Source of the DNA: a virus
Strand: one strand, 5' to 3'
Virus record (IMG/VR): IMGVR_UViG_3300020172_001413
Span: 1-30,958 of that record
DNA: 30,958 bases
The first letter of the stretch is position 1; every line of letters begins with the position of its first letter. The position numbers and the translations under genes were made by a program. Below the pieces are notes generated by a model. It worked only from the letters and a program-made list of their open reading frames with translations. It was not told where the DNA came from and made no database searches. Positions 8,124-17,484 of this stretch are shown in pieces.

Positions 8124-8959
8124 TGTTTAATCAACTTTTCTATTTCCAAACAATACGAAAGTACGTTACGCTTTTTGGGACTTTGTTTAATGAAATTTCT
8201 ATTACTAAAGAGAATCCAACAACTGGTCGTTTGGAGCAGCTGATTAAAGTTCCTATTACCTATGCGCCAAAAGAAAAGATGTTGGCTCGTGTACAAATGG
8301 ACCCAGATATCGATCGTCCATCGGCTACTGTAACACTTCCTTACATGTCATTTGAGATGACAAATGTTGCTTATGATAACGATCGCAAACTAAGAACTAT
8401 TGGTAGAATAGCAGCTAAAGATGCCGACAACCCAAACAAATTAAAATATCAGTATAATCCTGTACCATACAACTTTGGTTTCAGGCTTTACATATATGTC
8501 AAAAATGCTGAAGATGGTACAAAAATTGTTGAACAGATACTTCCATACTTCACACCAGATTTCACGGTGTCAGTAAATCTGATTCCTGAAATGAATGTGA
8601 CGATGGAAATTCCTGTTGTTATGAACAGCATTTACCAAGAAGATACATATGAAGGCGACTTCAGAGAACGTCGCGCTATCATTTGGACCATAGATTTCAC
8701 CCTCAAAGGTTATATCTATGGACCCATTAAGAAAACTGCGATTATTAAATATGCTAATACAGCATTCTATGTTCCAGGTGCAACTGTGAATATTGAAGAT
8801 GCTCCTGGTGAAACACCATACCATCATTATACTGTAATTACTCCAGGTTTAACTGCAAATGGATTACCTACTTCAAACAGCGCAGCCTCTATTAGTCCAC
8901 TATTGATCGAGGTCGATGACGATTTCGGATATGTAATTGATACAACTTATGGCGTATGA
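8123..8959 (+). CDS. gp15: Tail sheath stabiliser / tail completion protein gp15
   Basis: The 278-residue product opens with MFNQLFYFQTIRKYVTLFGTLFNEISI, the expected opening of gp15-like proteins, and includes the conserved-looking RVQMDPD, TLPYMSFEM and RAIIWTIDFTLKGYIYGP segments. T4 gp15 (272 residues) forms the terminal hexameric ring on the contracted tail sheath and tube and makes the joint with the neck. Length and position between gp14 and the terminase genes agree. The start overlaps the gp14 stop by one base. The stop TGA overlaps the start of gp16. Confidence 0.85.
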   Translation: MFNQLFYFQTIRKYVTLFGTLFNEISITKENPTTGRLEQLIKVPITYAPKEKMLARVQMDPDIDRPSATVTLPYMSFEMTNVAYDNDRKLRTIGRIAAKDADNPNKLKYQYNPVPYNFGFRLYIYVKNAEDGTKIVEQILPYFTPDFTVSVNLIPEMNVTMEIPVVMNSIYQEDTYEGDFRERRAIIWTIDFTLKGYIYGPIKKTAIIKYANTAFYVPGATVNIEDAPGETPYHHYTVITPGLTANGLPTSNSAASISPLLIEVDDDFGYVIDTTYGV

Positions 8960-9387
8960 TGGAAAAAAAGAAACCTGATCCTATTAGTGATGCATTAAAT
9001 CTCAGCCCACTTGCAACAACTGATTCAGTAAAAGCAATTGTAGCCCAAGCTCACGATAATAGCGCAAAAAACGATTTTGAATTGGCTCGTTCAAATATAC
9101 ACGAAGTTATACAAAACGGTGTATATGCTATGGAAAAGTTGTCGCAGATAGCAGACAGCAGCCAGCACCCAAGAGCTTTCGAAGTTTTAGCTAAACTTAT
9201 GGATACGATGCTTCAAGCTAATAAAGATCTGATGGCTTTGCAAAAAGACATTCGAGAAATTGACGCTAAAGATACGCCTACAGATGAAAATGCTAAAACA
9301 GTGACAAATAATTTGTTCGTCGGTTCAACTACCGATTTGCAAAAAGTAATAGAGCAAATGAAAAATGGTGGACCTAGCCAATCTTAA
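8956..9387 (+). CDS. gp16: Small terminase subunit gp16
   Basis: A 143-residue, mainly helical and polar protein directly before the large terminase. T4 gp16 has 164 residues and forms rings that recognise DNA and stimulate gp17. The N terminus is MMEKKKPDPISDALNL; the middle carries a helix with FEVLAKLMDTMLQANKDLMALQKDIREID that could form the coiled-coil ring core. Start is ATG 8956 or the adjacent ATG 8959; both overlap the gp15 stop and neither has a strong ribosome site, so translation is probably coupled. No motif proves the function; it is called from position, size and helical character. Confidence 0.78.
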   Translation: MMEKKKPDPISDALNLSPLATTDSVKAIVAQAHDNSAKNDFELARSNIHEVIQNGVYAMEKLSQIADSSQHPRAFEVLAKLMDTMLQANKDLMALQKDIREIDAKDTPTDENAKTVTNNLFVGSTTDLQKVIEQMKNGGPSQS

Positions 9388-11002
9388 AGGATATAATGGT
9401 AATTTAAATCTCAAACGTTCGAACCAGAACATTGAGTGGACTCCAGAGCTTGTTCAAGAATACATTAAGTGTTCACAAGACCCTGTATATTTTACCGAAA
9501 CCTATATGAAGATCATCAACATCGATCGTGGATTGGTGAGCTTCAAGCTATACGACTATCAAAAAGATATGTTGCGATCGATGCAAGACAATCGATTCAA
9601 TATTATCGCAACTGCACGTCAGGCGGGTAAATCCACTGTTACCTGTGCATTCGTGCTTTGGTATATTATTTTCCATGGCGAAAAGACCGTAGCTCTTTTA
9701 GCGAACAAAGGCGAAACGGCTCGTGAAATCCTTGGTCGTATTCAGCTGGCGTACCAGCATCTACCTCGTTGGCTACAGCAGGGTGTCAAGGAATGGAACA
9801 AAGGCTCTATGGAGCTTGAGAACAACAGCCGTGTTATCGCAGCTGCTACTAGCTCTGATGCTATCCGTGGTTACTCTATCAACCTGCTGTTTATCGACGA
9901 AGCTGCGTTTATTGAGAACTGGGACACATTCTTTACTTCGGTTTATCCTACCATTTCGTCAGGTAAAGAGTCAAAGATCGTACTGGTTTCAACGCCGAAT
10001 GGCTTAAACCACTTCTATGCTATTTGGCAAAATGCGCAGGAAAATCGTAACGGCTATGCACCCATCAAGGTTATGTGGCAAGACGTTCCAGGTCGAGATG
10101 AAAAGTGGAGGCAAGACACTCTTTCCTCTATGAATTTCGATAACGAAAAGTTTGAGCAAGAATATTGCGTAGAGTTTCTCGGTAGCTCTGGCACGCTGAT
10201 CGCTGGTTGGAAGTTGAAGGAGCTGGTTCACACTATTCCGATAGCTCAGAAAGATGGGCTTTTACAATATCAGCAATCAATTACAGGTCACAGTTATGCA
10301 TGTATCGTCGATGTTTCACGAGGTAAGGGGCTAGATTACTCAGCTTTCCAAATTATCGATGTGACCAAGATGCCTTACCTGCAGGTGTGTGTTTACCGAA
10401 ATAATATGATAACACCTATTGACTACGCTGATGTTATTTTCAGAGTATGTAAAGCATATAACAACTGTTCTGTGTTAGTGGAAATCAACGATATCGGTGA
10501 ACAGGTTGGGCATGCTCTGCATTACGACTTCGAATACGACAATGTGTTGTTTACAGAAAGTGCTGGTCGCTCTGGCAAACGAATTACCTCTGGTTTCGGA
10601 ACAAATATTGACAAGGGTATTCGAACTACCAAAACTGTAAAATCGGTCGGATGCTCGATATTGAAACTTCTTATCGAGCAGAACCAGCTAGTAGTGAACG
10701 ATTTCAATACGATTCAGGAGCTGTCAACCTTTTCTAGGAAAGGTCAGAGCTATGAAGCTGAGGAAGGCAAACATGACGACTTGGTCATGGGTCTTGTACT
10801 GTTCGCTTGGCTTTCCGATCAGCAATATTTCAAGGATTACACGAACATAAATACACTGATGAAATTACGAGAAAAAACTGAAGAAGAGATTATGCACGAC
10901 CTTACGCCTTTTGGATTTGTCGATAGCGGCGACGAAATGGCAGACATGATGGTGAACGAACCACAACAGGTTGGTAGTTGGATGTTTGATGAAAAGTTCT
11001 AG
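9365..11002 (+). CDS. gp17: Large terminase subunit gp17 (packaging ATPase-nuclease)
   Basis: A 545-residue DNA-packaging motor (T4 gp17 has 610). The N-terminal ATPase shows the Walker A variant ARQAGKS with Lys89-Ser90 and Walker B LLFIDEA with Asp178-Glu179, followed by the VSTPNG coupling motif. The C-terminal RNase-H-like nuclease shows Asp316 in IVDVSRGKGLDYSA, an acidic LVEINDIG strand, and Asp471-Asp472 in KHDDLVMG. It pumps DNA into the prohead through portal gp20 and cuts it. The start ATG lies 23 bases inside gp16, an overlap also typical of this gene pair; an ATG at 9396 is out of frame. A late promoter follows the stop. Confidence 0.97.
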   Translation: MVDLANLKGYNGNLNLKRSNQNIEWTPELVQEYIKCSQDPVYFTETYMKIINIDRGLVSFKLYDYQKDMLRSMQDNRFNIIATARQAGKSTVTCAFVLWYIIFHGEKTVALLANKGETAREILGRIQLAYQHLPRWLQQGVKEWNKGSMELENNSRVIAAATSSDAIRGYSINLLFIDEAAFIENWDTFFTSVYPTISSGKESKIVLVSTPNGLNHFYAIWQNAQENRNGYAPIKVMWQDVPGRDEKWRQDTLSSMNFDNEKFEQEYCVEFLGSSGTLIAGWKLKELVHTIPIAQKDGLLQYQQSITGHSYACIVDVSRGKGLDYSAFQIIDVTKMPYLQVCVYRNNMITPIDYADVIFRVCKAYNNCSVLVEINDIGEQVGHALHYDFEYDNVLFTESAGRSGKRITSGFGTNIDKGIRTTKTVKSVGCSILKLLIEQNQLVVNDFNTIQELSTFSRKGQSYEAEEGKHDDLVMGLVLFAWLSDQQYFKDYTNINTLMKLREKTEEEIMHDLTPFGFVDSGDEMADMMVNEPQQVGSWMFDEKF

Positions 11003-11015
11003 AAAAACAATAATT

Positions 11016-11023
11016 TATAAATA
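11016..11023 (+). promoter_or_regulatory. T4-type late promoter before gp18
   Basis: Perfect TATAAATA in the 61-base gap between gp17 and gp18, 41 bases before the ATG at 11064. The strong GGAGGGAG at 11050-11057 lies between it and the start, as expected for a highly expressed late gene. Confidence 0.85.
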
Positions 11024-11063
11024 ATTTCATGAAATTATCTTTTTTCCATGGAGGGAGAAACCA

Positions 11064-13097
11064 ATGCCATTCCAAGTTAGTCCAGGTGTAAACGTATCCG
11101 AAATTGACCTAACTACGGTTGTCCCTGCAGTTGCCACCACCGACGGTGCGCTTGCGGGTATTTTCAACTGGGGTCCAGTCAAAGAGCGTATACTCGTCGA
11201 TAGCGAAAATTTACTCGTAAGTCGCTTCGGTAAGCCAACAAATGATAATGCAGAGACTTGGTTCACTGCTGCTAGTTTCCTTTCATACGGAAATAAGCTA
11301 CATGTAGTTCGCGCTGCTGACGCCAACGTTGTTTCTGCTTTTGCAAATAGTGGTACAGCCTCAGCCAACACACTCAACACAGTTCTTAATTCTACTGATT
11401 ACCTTAATAAGGATGGCAATTTTGATACTGATATTCAGTGGATTGCAAAGTATCCAGGTTCATTCGGTAACTCGCTCCGCATTTCTGTTTGCGACACTGC
11501 CAATGGTTTCAATTCAACTATTAATATTGTTGCTAATGCTAACGTAACTGGTAATGTTGCTATTAGTGTGAATACTAATACAGCTCTTGTTACTGTTTCA
11601 AACACTGCAACTGGTACTCTTGCTGAAGCTAATACAGTAGCTGAGTCGGCTGTTGCGAGTTTGGCAGAAGGCGATCTTATCCAAGTTGGTAACAGTGATG
11701 TTGGTGTCCAGTATCTTAAAGTTACAGGCATCGGCGCTGTTACTTCTAACTCTACTGCTCGCTACTTCAACATCAATTTTGAAGACACCTTGCAGATCGC
11801 AACCAACGTTTCTCAAAACACTATCCCACGTTCTTGGGAATATTTTAATGTTGTTGATCTTGCTCCAGGCACTTCTGAATATGTTACTCAGTTCGGTAAC
11901 TCAGCCGCTAAGGACGAGATCCACGTAGTTGTAGTTGACCAAGGCGGTAAATTCACTGGCGCCCCTGGCACTATCCTCGAAACTTTCCGCGCTATGTCTC
12001 GTGCAACAGATTCTAAAACAATCGATGGTAGCACAAACTACTATAAAACTATAATTAATGAGCAGTCAAAGTATGTTTGGTTCGCTAATGATCGTTCTTC
12101 AGCGGTATCAAACACTGCTGCTAACATCATTAACGCAAGTAACGTTGCCATTTATAACGAGCGTTTCAATAGTGGTGCTGAACTTGCTGGCGAAGCAAAC
12201 TGCTCTATCGCAACTCTTGCCAACGGTTATGATTACTTCGCTTCAGCTGAAGATGTAGACATTTCTCTCGTTCTTACTGGTAAATCTCGCGGCGGCACCA
12301 ATGGCGAACAGCTCAGCAACTATCTAATTGATAATATTGCAGAAACTCGCAAAGACTGCGTTGTGTTCATCTCACCAGATAAGGCTGACGTAGTTAACAA
12401 CGTTGGTGGCGAAGCATCGGCTATTGTAACATTCCGTAACAGCTGCCGCGACACTTCTTATGCCTTCCTTGACTCTGGTTATAAGTACATGTACGATCGT
12501 TACAACGATGTATATCGTTGGATTCCATTGAACGGCGACATCGCTGGTCTCTGCGTACGCACTGACAACATCAACGATCCATGGTGGTCACCAGCTGGCT
12601 TCAACCGTGGTCAAATCAAGAATATCGTAAAACTTGCATACAACCCACGCAAGGCGGACCGCGATACTCTTTACAAGTCAGGCATCAATCCAGTTGTAAC
12701 ATTCCCAGGTCAGGGAACTGTACTATTTGGCGATAAGACTCTTCAGTCTAAGCCATCTGCATTCGATCGCATCAACGTTCGTCGTCTGTTTATTGTTCTT
12801 GAAAAGGCAATCTCTACAGCTTCGAAGTATACTCTGTTCGAGTTCAACGATGCGTTTACTCGTGCACAGTTCAAGAACCTAGTAACTCCATACCTACGCG
12901 ACATTAAGGGTCGTCGTGGTATTTATGACTTCCTTGTTGTTTGCGATGAAACAAATAACACTGGAGAGGTTATTGATCGTAACGAGTTTATCGGTGACAT
13001 TTATATCAAGCCAGCTCGCTCTATCAACTTCATCCAGCTTAACTTCGTTGCTGTTCGCACTGGTGTTCAGTTCTCTGAAGTTGTTGGACAGTTCTAA
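11064..13097 (+). CDS. gp18: Contractile tail sheath protein gp18
   Basis: The 677-residue product opens MPFQVSPGVNVSEIDLTT, the classic sheath opening in which the N-terminal arm links neighbouring subunits, and contains IFNWGPV. The conserved C-terminal half has NDPWWSPAGFNRG, NPRKADRDTLYKSGINPV and GDKTL, then a final strand pair ending GVQFSEVVGQF that exchanges with neighbours. T4 gp18 has 659 residues. The middle, from about residue 90 to 350, is Asn/Ala/Thr-rich and variable, as in the surface-exposed sheath domains. GGAGGGAG provides a very strong ribosome site, and the gene has its own late promoter. gp18 polymerises around the gp19 tube and contracts during injection. Confidence 0.97.
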   Translation: MPFQVSPGVNVSEIDLTTVVPAVATTDGALAGIFNWGPVKERILVDSENLLVSRFGKPTNDNAETWFTAASFLSYGNKLHVVRAADANVVSAFANSGTASANTLNTVLNSTDYLNKDGNFDTDIQWIAKYPGSFGNSLRISVCDTANGFNSTINIVANANVTGNVAISVNTNTALVTVSNTATGTLAEANTVAESAVASLAEGDLIQVGNSDVGVQYLKVTGIGAVTSNSTARYFNINFEDTLQIATNVSQNTIPRSWEYFNVVDLAPGTSEYVTQFGNSAAKDEIHVVVVDQGGKFTGAPGTILETFRAMSRATDSKTIDGSTNYYKTIINEQSKYVWFANDRSSAVSNTAANIINASNVAIYNERFNSGAELAGEANCSIATLANGYDYFASAEDVDISLVLTGKSRGGTNGEQLSNYLIDNIAETRKDCVVFISPDKADVVNNVGGEASAIVTFRNSCRDTSYAFLDSGYKYMYDRYNDVYRWIPLNGDIAGLCVRTDNINDPWWSPAGFNRGQIKNIVKLAYNPRKADRDTLYKSGINPVVTFPGQGTVLFGDKTLQSKPSAFDRINVRRLFIVLEKAISTASKYTLFEFNDAFTRAQFKNLVTPYLRDIKGRRGIYDFLVVCDETNNTGEVIDRNEFIGDIYIKPARSINFIQLNFVAVRTGVQFSEVVGQF

Positions 13098-13103
13098 TAA
13101 ATA
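13096..13103 (+). promoter_or_regulatory. Variant late promoter (AATAAATA) before gp19
   Basis: AATAAATA, within CTAATAAATAG, overlaps the gp18 stop and lies 31 bases before the gp19 ATG at 13127. It fits NATAAATA, the form I recall for cyanophage late promoters. The same eleven bases recur before the tube-like gene at 21130. Confidence 0.6.
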
Positions 13104-13126
13104 GATGAGCATAAAGGAGCATTCAA

Positions 13127-13696
13127 ATGGCATTTAATGTTAACGAATTTATCTCAAAGGGTCTAGAGTTTGGCGGCGCTCGTCCATCGCTCTTCCAAGT
13201 TGAGCTATCAAACTTAACTGGACTAACGTTTGGCGGTAATAGCGTAGACAAGTTCACTTTTGCGTGTCAGGCAGCGGCTCTTCCAGCCGCTTCCGTTTCT
13301 CAAATCGAAGTACCATATTTTGGTCGTAAGATCAAGGTAGCTGGCGAGCGTTCATTTGATAACTGGACAGTTACAATTATGAACGACGAAGACTTTAAAG
13401 TTCGTTCTCTATTCGAGCTTTGGTCAAACGCTCTTAATTCTCTTGAATCAAACCTCCGTCAAGGTGGTCTTGATTTGGAGAACTATAAGGGCGATCTAGT
13501 TGTGAGACAATACGCAAAGAGTGGCGAAGAAATCAGAGCATACAGAATTATTGGTGCATTTCCAACTGATATTTCTGCCATTGATCTTAACTGGAGTTCT
13601 ACTGGCACTGTTGAGTCGTTTACGGTAACATTCGCATACGACTACTGGGTCCCAGAAAGAGAGATCGGCGTAAATAACTACGGTCTCGCAGTTTAA
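13127..13696 (+). CDS. gp19: Tail tube protein gp19
   Basis: The 189-residue protein has the tube-protein layout: N-terminal SKGLEFGGARPSLFQVEL, then FTFACQAAALPAASVSQIEVPYFGRKIKVAGERSFDNWTVTIMNDEDF and a C-terminal SSTGTVESFTVTFAYDYW strand. These are the two beta-sheets that form the hexameric ring lining the DNA channel. T4 gp19 has 163 residues. Position directly after gp18 is the T4 arrangement. AAAGGAG stands eight bases before the ATG. The gene ends before a rho-independent terminator, so sheath and tube may form their own transcription unit. Confidence 0.95.
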   Translation: MAFNVNEFISKGLEFGGARPSLFQVELSNLTGLTFGGNSVDKFTFACQAAALPAASVSQIEVPYFGRKIKVAGERSFDNWTVTIMNDEDFKVRSLFELWSNALNSLESNLRQGGLDLENYKGDLVVRQYAKSGEEIRAYRIIGAFPTDISAIDLNWSSTGTVESFTVTFAYDYWVPEREIGVNNYGLAV

Positions 13697-13735
13697 TAGA
13701 TATAAGATATATGATGTGCCTCTGTAACAATATAG

Positions 13736-13764
13736 AAGGGGGCTATATTAGTCCCTTTCTTTTT
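13736..13764 (+). terminator. Rho-independent terminator after gp19
   Basis: AAGGG pairs with CCCTT (13736-13740 with 13753-13757), and an inner CTA-TAT-TAG stem stacks above a small internal loop. TTTCTTTTT follows. It sits between gp19 and gp20 and ends just before the gp20 ribosome site at 13765-13770, so some read-through must feed gp20. Confidence 0.75.
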
Positions 13765-13775
13765 AGGAGATTTTG

Positions 13776-15488
13776 ATGGCAGAATTATTCGGCTGGGAAT
13801 TTAAGCGTAAAAAAGAAATAGAACCATTAGCATCGTTTGCTCCAAAAGAGCAAGAAGACGGTGCAGTTATTGTTGCAGCTGGTGGTTCATTTGGTACGTA
13901 TGTTGATCTTGATGGTACTGTTAGAACAGAAGCCGAACTAGTCACAAAATACCGTGAAATGGCATTACAACCAGAGTGTGATGCTGCTGTTGACGAAATT
14001 ATTAACGAAATTATGTCGATTGATGAAACTAAAATTGTTTCAATTATTCTCGACGACATCGAACTATCTGAAAAAGTCAAGAAGGCTATTCGCGAGGAGT
14101 TCGACAATTGCCTAAACATTCTCAACTTCAATCGTCAGGCATATGAGATCGTCCGTCGTTGGTACATTGACGGGCGATTGTATTATCATATTCTTGTTGA
14201 TGAAGCTGATCCAAAGGCAGGTATCAAAGAAGTTCGATACATTGATCCACGTAAGATACGTAAGGTTAGAGAAATCGCCAAAAAGCGTGTCAAGGGTGGT
14301 GAAATGGCTGAGGCAGTCATTCAAAGAACACAGAATGAATACTTCATTTTCAATGATAAGGGTTTCAATTACGGTAACAAGGCAGTAGGTCCAAGCACCA
14401 CTGGCTTGCGTATTGCTAAAGATTCAATCCTTCACATCACTTCTGGTTTGACTGATACACAAGGTACAATGGTGCTTTCGTATCTTCATAAAGCAATCAA
14501 GGCATTGAATCAGTTGCGTACTCTTGAAGATGCGCTCGTAATTTATCGTCTAGCTCGTGCACCAGAACGTCGTATTTGGTACATCGACGTTGGTAATTTG
14601 CCAAAGATGAAGGCGGAGCAGTACGTTCGCGATATTATGGTCAAGCACAAAAACCGTTTGATCTATGATGCTGCTACTGGAGAAATTCGTGACGACCGTA
14701 AGTTCATGACCATGCTTGAAGACTACTGGCTCCCACGTCGCGAAGGTGGTCGTGGTACAGAAGTTACTACACTTGCTGGTGGTCAGACACTTGGTCAAAT
14801 GGATGACGTACTATATTTCCAAAAGAAATTTCTTCAAACACTTAACGTGCCAGTCAATCGTCTCAACTCTGATGCGCTGTTCTCGCTTGGGCGCGCGACA
14901 GAAGTTACCCGTGACGAATTGAAGTTTGCTCGTTTCATTTCACGTTTGCGTGGTCGTTTCTCTGCTATCTTTATCAAAATGCTCGAAAAGCAGTTGGTGT
15001 TGAAGCAAATCATGACTATCGAAGACTTTGCTCTTATTCAGCAGAAGATTCGTTTCGACTTTGCTAAGGACAACTACTTCACTGAGCTCAAGGATGCTGA
15101 AATTCTTGACAATCGTATCAGCCTTGCTCGTAATTTCCAAGATATGACTGGTAAATACTACTCGAATGAGTGGGTGCGTAAAAATGTTCTCAAACAGTCT
15201 GATGATGAAATTGAGGATATGGACAAGGAAATTGCTGAGGAAAAAGATAATCCCCAGTATATGGATCCAATGATGCAACAAGGCATGATGGATCCATCTG
15301 GCGATATGCAGCAGCAAGATTTCCAATCAGACACAACGACTGATCAAATGCCAGCAGATCAAGAAAGTAGCAACAGATTACAAGACGCACAGGCTACCTA
15401 CGAGCTACTGAAGAACAAAAGAAATCGCACGCTAAAAGATGAGGCAGATTTAAAGTCTGCAGCTCAAATAGTGGCAAAAAATAAATAA
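13776..15488 (+). CDS. gp20: Portal vertex protein gp20
   Basis: The 570-residue product (T4: 524) is a clear gp20. It contains IVAAGGSFGTYVDLDG, REMALQPECDAAVDEIINE, the REEFDNCLNILNFNRQAYEIVRRWYIDGRLYYH block, RTLEDALVIYRLARAPERRIWYIDVGNLPK, and WLPRREGGRGTEVTTLAGGQTLGQMDD, all hallmark portal regions. Twelve copies form the ring through which DNA enters the head and on which the prohead assembles. The acidic, Met/Gln-rich C-terminal tail (PQYMDPMMQQGMMDPSGDMQQQD) is longer than in T4. The start is ATG 13776, five bases after AGGAGA; an adjacent TTG is not needed. It opens the prohead gene cluster. Confidence 0.97.
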   Translation: MAELFGWEFKRKKEIEPLASFAPKEQEDGAVIVAAGGSFGTYVDLDGTVRTEAELVTKYREMALQPECDAAVDEIINEIMSIDETKIVSIILDDIELSEKVKKAIREEFDNCLNILNFNRQAYEIVRRWYIDGRLYYHILVDEADPKAGIKEVRYIDPRKIRKVREIAKKRVKGGEMAEAVIQRTQNEYFIFNDKGFNYGNKAVGPSTTGLRIAKDSILHITSGLTDTQGTMVLSYLHKAIKALNQLRTLEDALVIYRLARAPERRIWYIDVGNLPKMKAEQYVRDIMVKHKNRLIYDAATGEIRDDRKFMTMLEDYWLPRREGGRGTEVTTLAGGQTLGQMDDVLYFQKKFLQTLNVPVNRLNSDALFSLGRATEVTRDELKFARFISRLRGRFSAIFIKMLEKQLVLKQIMTIEDFALIQQKIRFDFAKDNYFTELKDAEILDNRISLARNFQDMTGKYYSNEWVRKNVLKQSDDEIEDMDKEIAEEKDNPQYMDPMMQQGMMDPSGDMQQQDFQSDTTTDQMPADQESSNRLQDAQATYELLKNKRNRTLKDEADLKSAAQIVAKNK

Positions 15489-15500
15489 TTGGAGTTGATT

Positions 15501-15773
15501 ATGGATAATGAAACTAATTACACTGTTACTGATTTGCTGAACTTTGCTCATGAACAGAAACCACTAGATTTCGAAAATGCATTCAAAGGCGTAATGGCTG
15601 ATAAAATGATGGCAGCTATTGATGCTAAAAAGTTAGAGATTGCTTCTAGTTTATATTCTTCTACTGAAGAAACCAATGATGAAGAAGAAACTGATGAAGC
15701 CGACGAAATAGAAAACGAATCAGAAGAAGAACAAGAAATACCAGAGGAAGATACAGATGGCGAAACAGCTTAA
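15501..15773 (+). CDS. gp67: Prohead core protein gp67-like
   Basis: A 90-residue protein with an N-terminal helical part containing PLDFENAFKGVMADKMMAAIDAKKLEIASSLY and a very acidic Glu/Asp-rich tail. T4 gp67 (about 80 residues) has the same design, a short helix region with a K-x-x-I-A element and a long acidic tail, and the same position just after gp20. gp67 is part of the scaffolding core and is cut to internal peptides during head maturation. ATG 15501 is preferred because GGAG lies six bases before it. The end overlaps the next gene by 17 bases. Confidence 0.8.
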   Translation: MDNETNYTVTDLLNFAHEQKPLDFENAFKGVMADKMMAAIDAKKLEIASSLYSSTEETNDEEETDEADEIENESEEEQEIPEEDTDGETA

Positions 15774-17484
15774 AGACATTTTGAAACAGGCGCACGACAC
15801 TATTAAAGGTGTGCGTCCTTCAACCACAACTGATCTTTCTCTCGGAAAAGATCCTGGTGTTGACTACGACCCAAAGGCTGGCGACGAACAAGATTTCGTA
15901 GCAAAGCATTCAGTCCAGAAGTTTGACGATCCAAACGGTAATGGCGCCGATGTATTTCAGGCGACTAACGTAAAGCACAGTCAGGTTGCTCACGCTCATG
16001 GTTATAAAGCACCAAAAGACAAAAAGGTAAATGAAGAGTCTTTTGACGAAGCGTGGATTGTTACTCATAAGGATGGCAAAGTGACAACTCACGCAGGACA
16101 AAGAGATGCAATGAAAGCCTCCAAACAATCTCCTGGGTCGAAAGTTTCCGCCACTCATGGCGCCATGGGTCAAAGAGCGTACGATGTTCTTTCGCCGCAT
16201 CAACGTGGTGACATGGGCACTTTCAGTGCAGCTGGTTATACTCCACCTGAAAAGAAAAAGAAAATTAAAGAAGATGCTAACCTAGACAAAGTAAATGCTG
16301 TCGCATCTGATCTTAAAAAAATGTCTCAACAGCCAATTAAGCCTATGGGGCAGAGCAATACTTCAGGTTCCAATTTACCTAATGTGAACGCTCCTGGTGC
16401 GCCAGATATGTTCAAGGAAAAGAAAAAGGTTAAAGAAGAAGCTGAAGAGCTTGATGAACTAAAAGGTAATAAAAGTGGATTAACAAAATTAGGTTACGTA
16501 GGAAAAGCAGGTAAATTTATCAGAAAAACTGATCCTAAAGATATTGCTAATGACCCTGATACTGAACGCAAATTTAAAAATAGAATGACAGGTTTAAAAA
16601 ATCTTCTAAAAAGAACACAAAAAGAAGAAGTTGAAGAGGGTGTTCGTTCTCTATCTAGAGGAAACATTAAAGGTCGCGAATATGATCCAGAAAAACTTTA
16701 CAAGCAAACCCCAGCTTATGTAAAGCCAAAGTCGTATCGTCCAAAACACGAACCATCTAAGGCTGAATTGAAAACTAGTGGCGACAAGGCTATTGCTGAT
16801 TATTTGGCAAAAGGTGGTAGAATTCGTAAAGAAGAAATCGAACAAGTCGATGAAGTTTTGACCAAGAAGGATTCAGCATCAACTTGGATTCGCGATTTCA
16901 TCAAGTCAAAAGATCCAAAGTTTGCTGGCAAGTCAAAGAAGGAGCGTCAGCGTATGGCGCTTGGTGCTTACTATGCCAAACAGCGTAATGAAGAAATTGA
17001 ACAAGTTGATGAGTTAAATAAAACAACTTTGGGTTCTTATATTAAAAAAGCATCAACAGATATGGCAGCGCAACGTGAAAAACGAGTTGATTCCTCACGC
17101 ACAGATGCTGCTAGAGAAAAGGCGCACGGTAAAGAGTATAATAGAAAAAGTGGAATTCACAGAGCGGTTAGTAAATTGACTAAAGAAAGTCTTGCTATGC
17201 CATTGCTCGGTGGTGACATGGATGACGAGTCAGCTGAGATGGCAAAGGCACAACTCAAGGCATTGGCTGCTAAGGCAAATGCTCTTGCTGATCAACTTTC
17301 AGACGATCTTATGATCGAGCCATGGGTCCAGTCAAAGATTGCTATTGCTAAAGACTATGTAACAACAGTACACGATTACATGGTTTATGGTGAGCACGAT
17401 AAGAACGACGAACAAACAGGACCAGACACACCAATGACATTTCCAGGTATGTCGGTAGATGTAAATACAGGAAGAAACGTATGA
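15757..17484 (+). CDS. Large modular prohead-associated protein, probable internal head or core protein
   Basis: A 575-residue, Lys/Glu-rich, mostly disordered or helical protein lying between gp67 and gp21, where T4 has only small core genes. Several modules are separated by acidic linkers of the form (K/N)EE.E..DE: near bases 16435, 16831 and 16990, with weaker forms near 16029, 16268 and 16619. Modules include a WI.DF..SK.PKFAGKSK..R..MAL.AYYAK unit and a TLGSYIKKAS unit, both of which I recall from other marine phage proteins. The C-terminal 100 residues form a separate helical domain (DDESAEMAKAQLKALAAKANALADQL). The linkers resemble sites cut by gp21-type protease, so it may be a polyprotein of internal head peptides. 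That is inference. AGAGGAAG precedes the start, which overlaps gp67. Confidence 0.75.
   Translation: MAKQLKDILKQAHDTIKGVRPSTTTDLSLGKDPGVDYDPKAGDEQDFVAKHSVQKFDDPNGNGADVFQATNVKHSQVAHAHGYKAPKDKKVNEESFDEAWIVTHKDGKVTTHAGQRDAMKASKQSPGSKVSATHGAMGQRAYDVLSPHQRGDMGTFSAAGYTPPEKKKKIKEDANLDKVNAVASDLKKMSQQPIKPMGQSNTSGSNLPNVNAPGAPDMFKEKKKVKEEAEELDELKGNKSGLTKLGYVGKAGKFIRKTDPKDIANDPDTERKFKNRMTGLKNLLKRTQKEEVEEGVRSLSRGNIKGREYDPEKLYKQTPAYVKPKSYRPKHEPSKAELKTSGDKAIADYLAKGGRIRKEEIEQVDEVLTKKDSASTWIRDFIKSKDPKFAGKSKKERQRMALGAYYAKQRNEEIEQVDELNKTTLGSYIKKASTDMAAQREKRVDSSRTDAAREKAHGKEYNRKSGIHRAVSKLTKESLAMPLLGGDMDDESAEMAKAQLKALAAKANALADQLSDDLMIEPWVQSKIAIAKDYVTTVHDYMVYGEHDKNDEQTGPDTPMTFPGMSVDVNTGRNV

Noticed and set aside
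10845-10855. CATAAATA inside gp17
   Set aside because: Lies within coding sequence well before the gp17 end, with no gene start at the right distance.
15480-15487. AATAAATA late-type box at the gp20 stop
   Set aside because: Only 13 bases before the gp67 ATG; a start from it would leave almost no leader and remove the ribosome site. Likely chance from the stop codon region.
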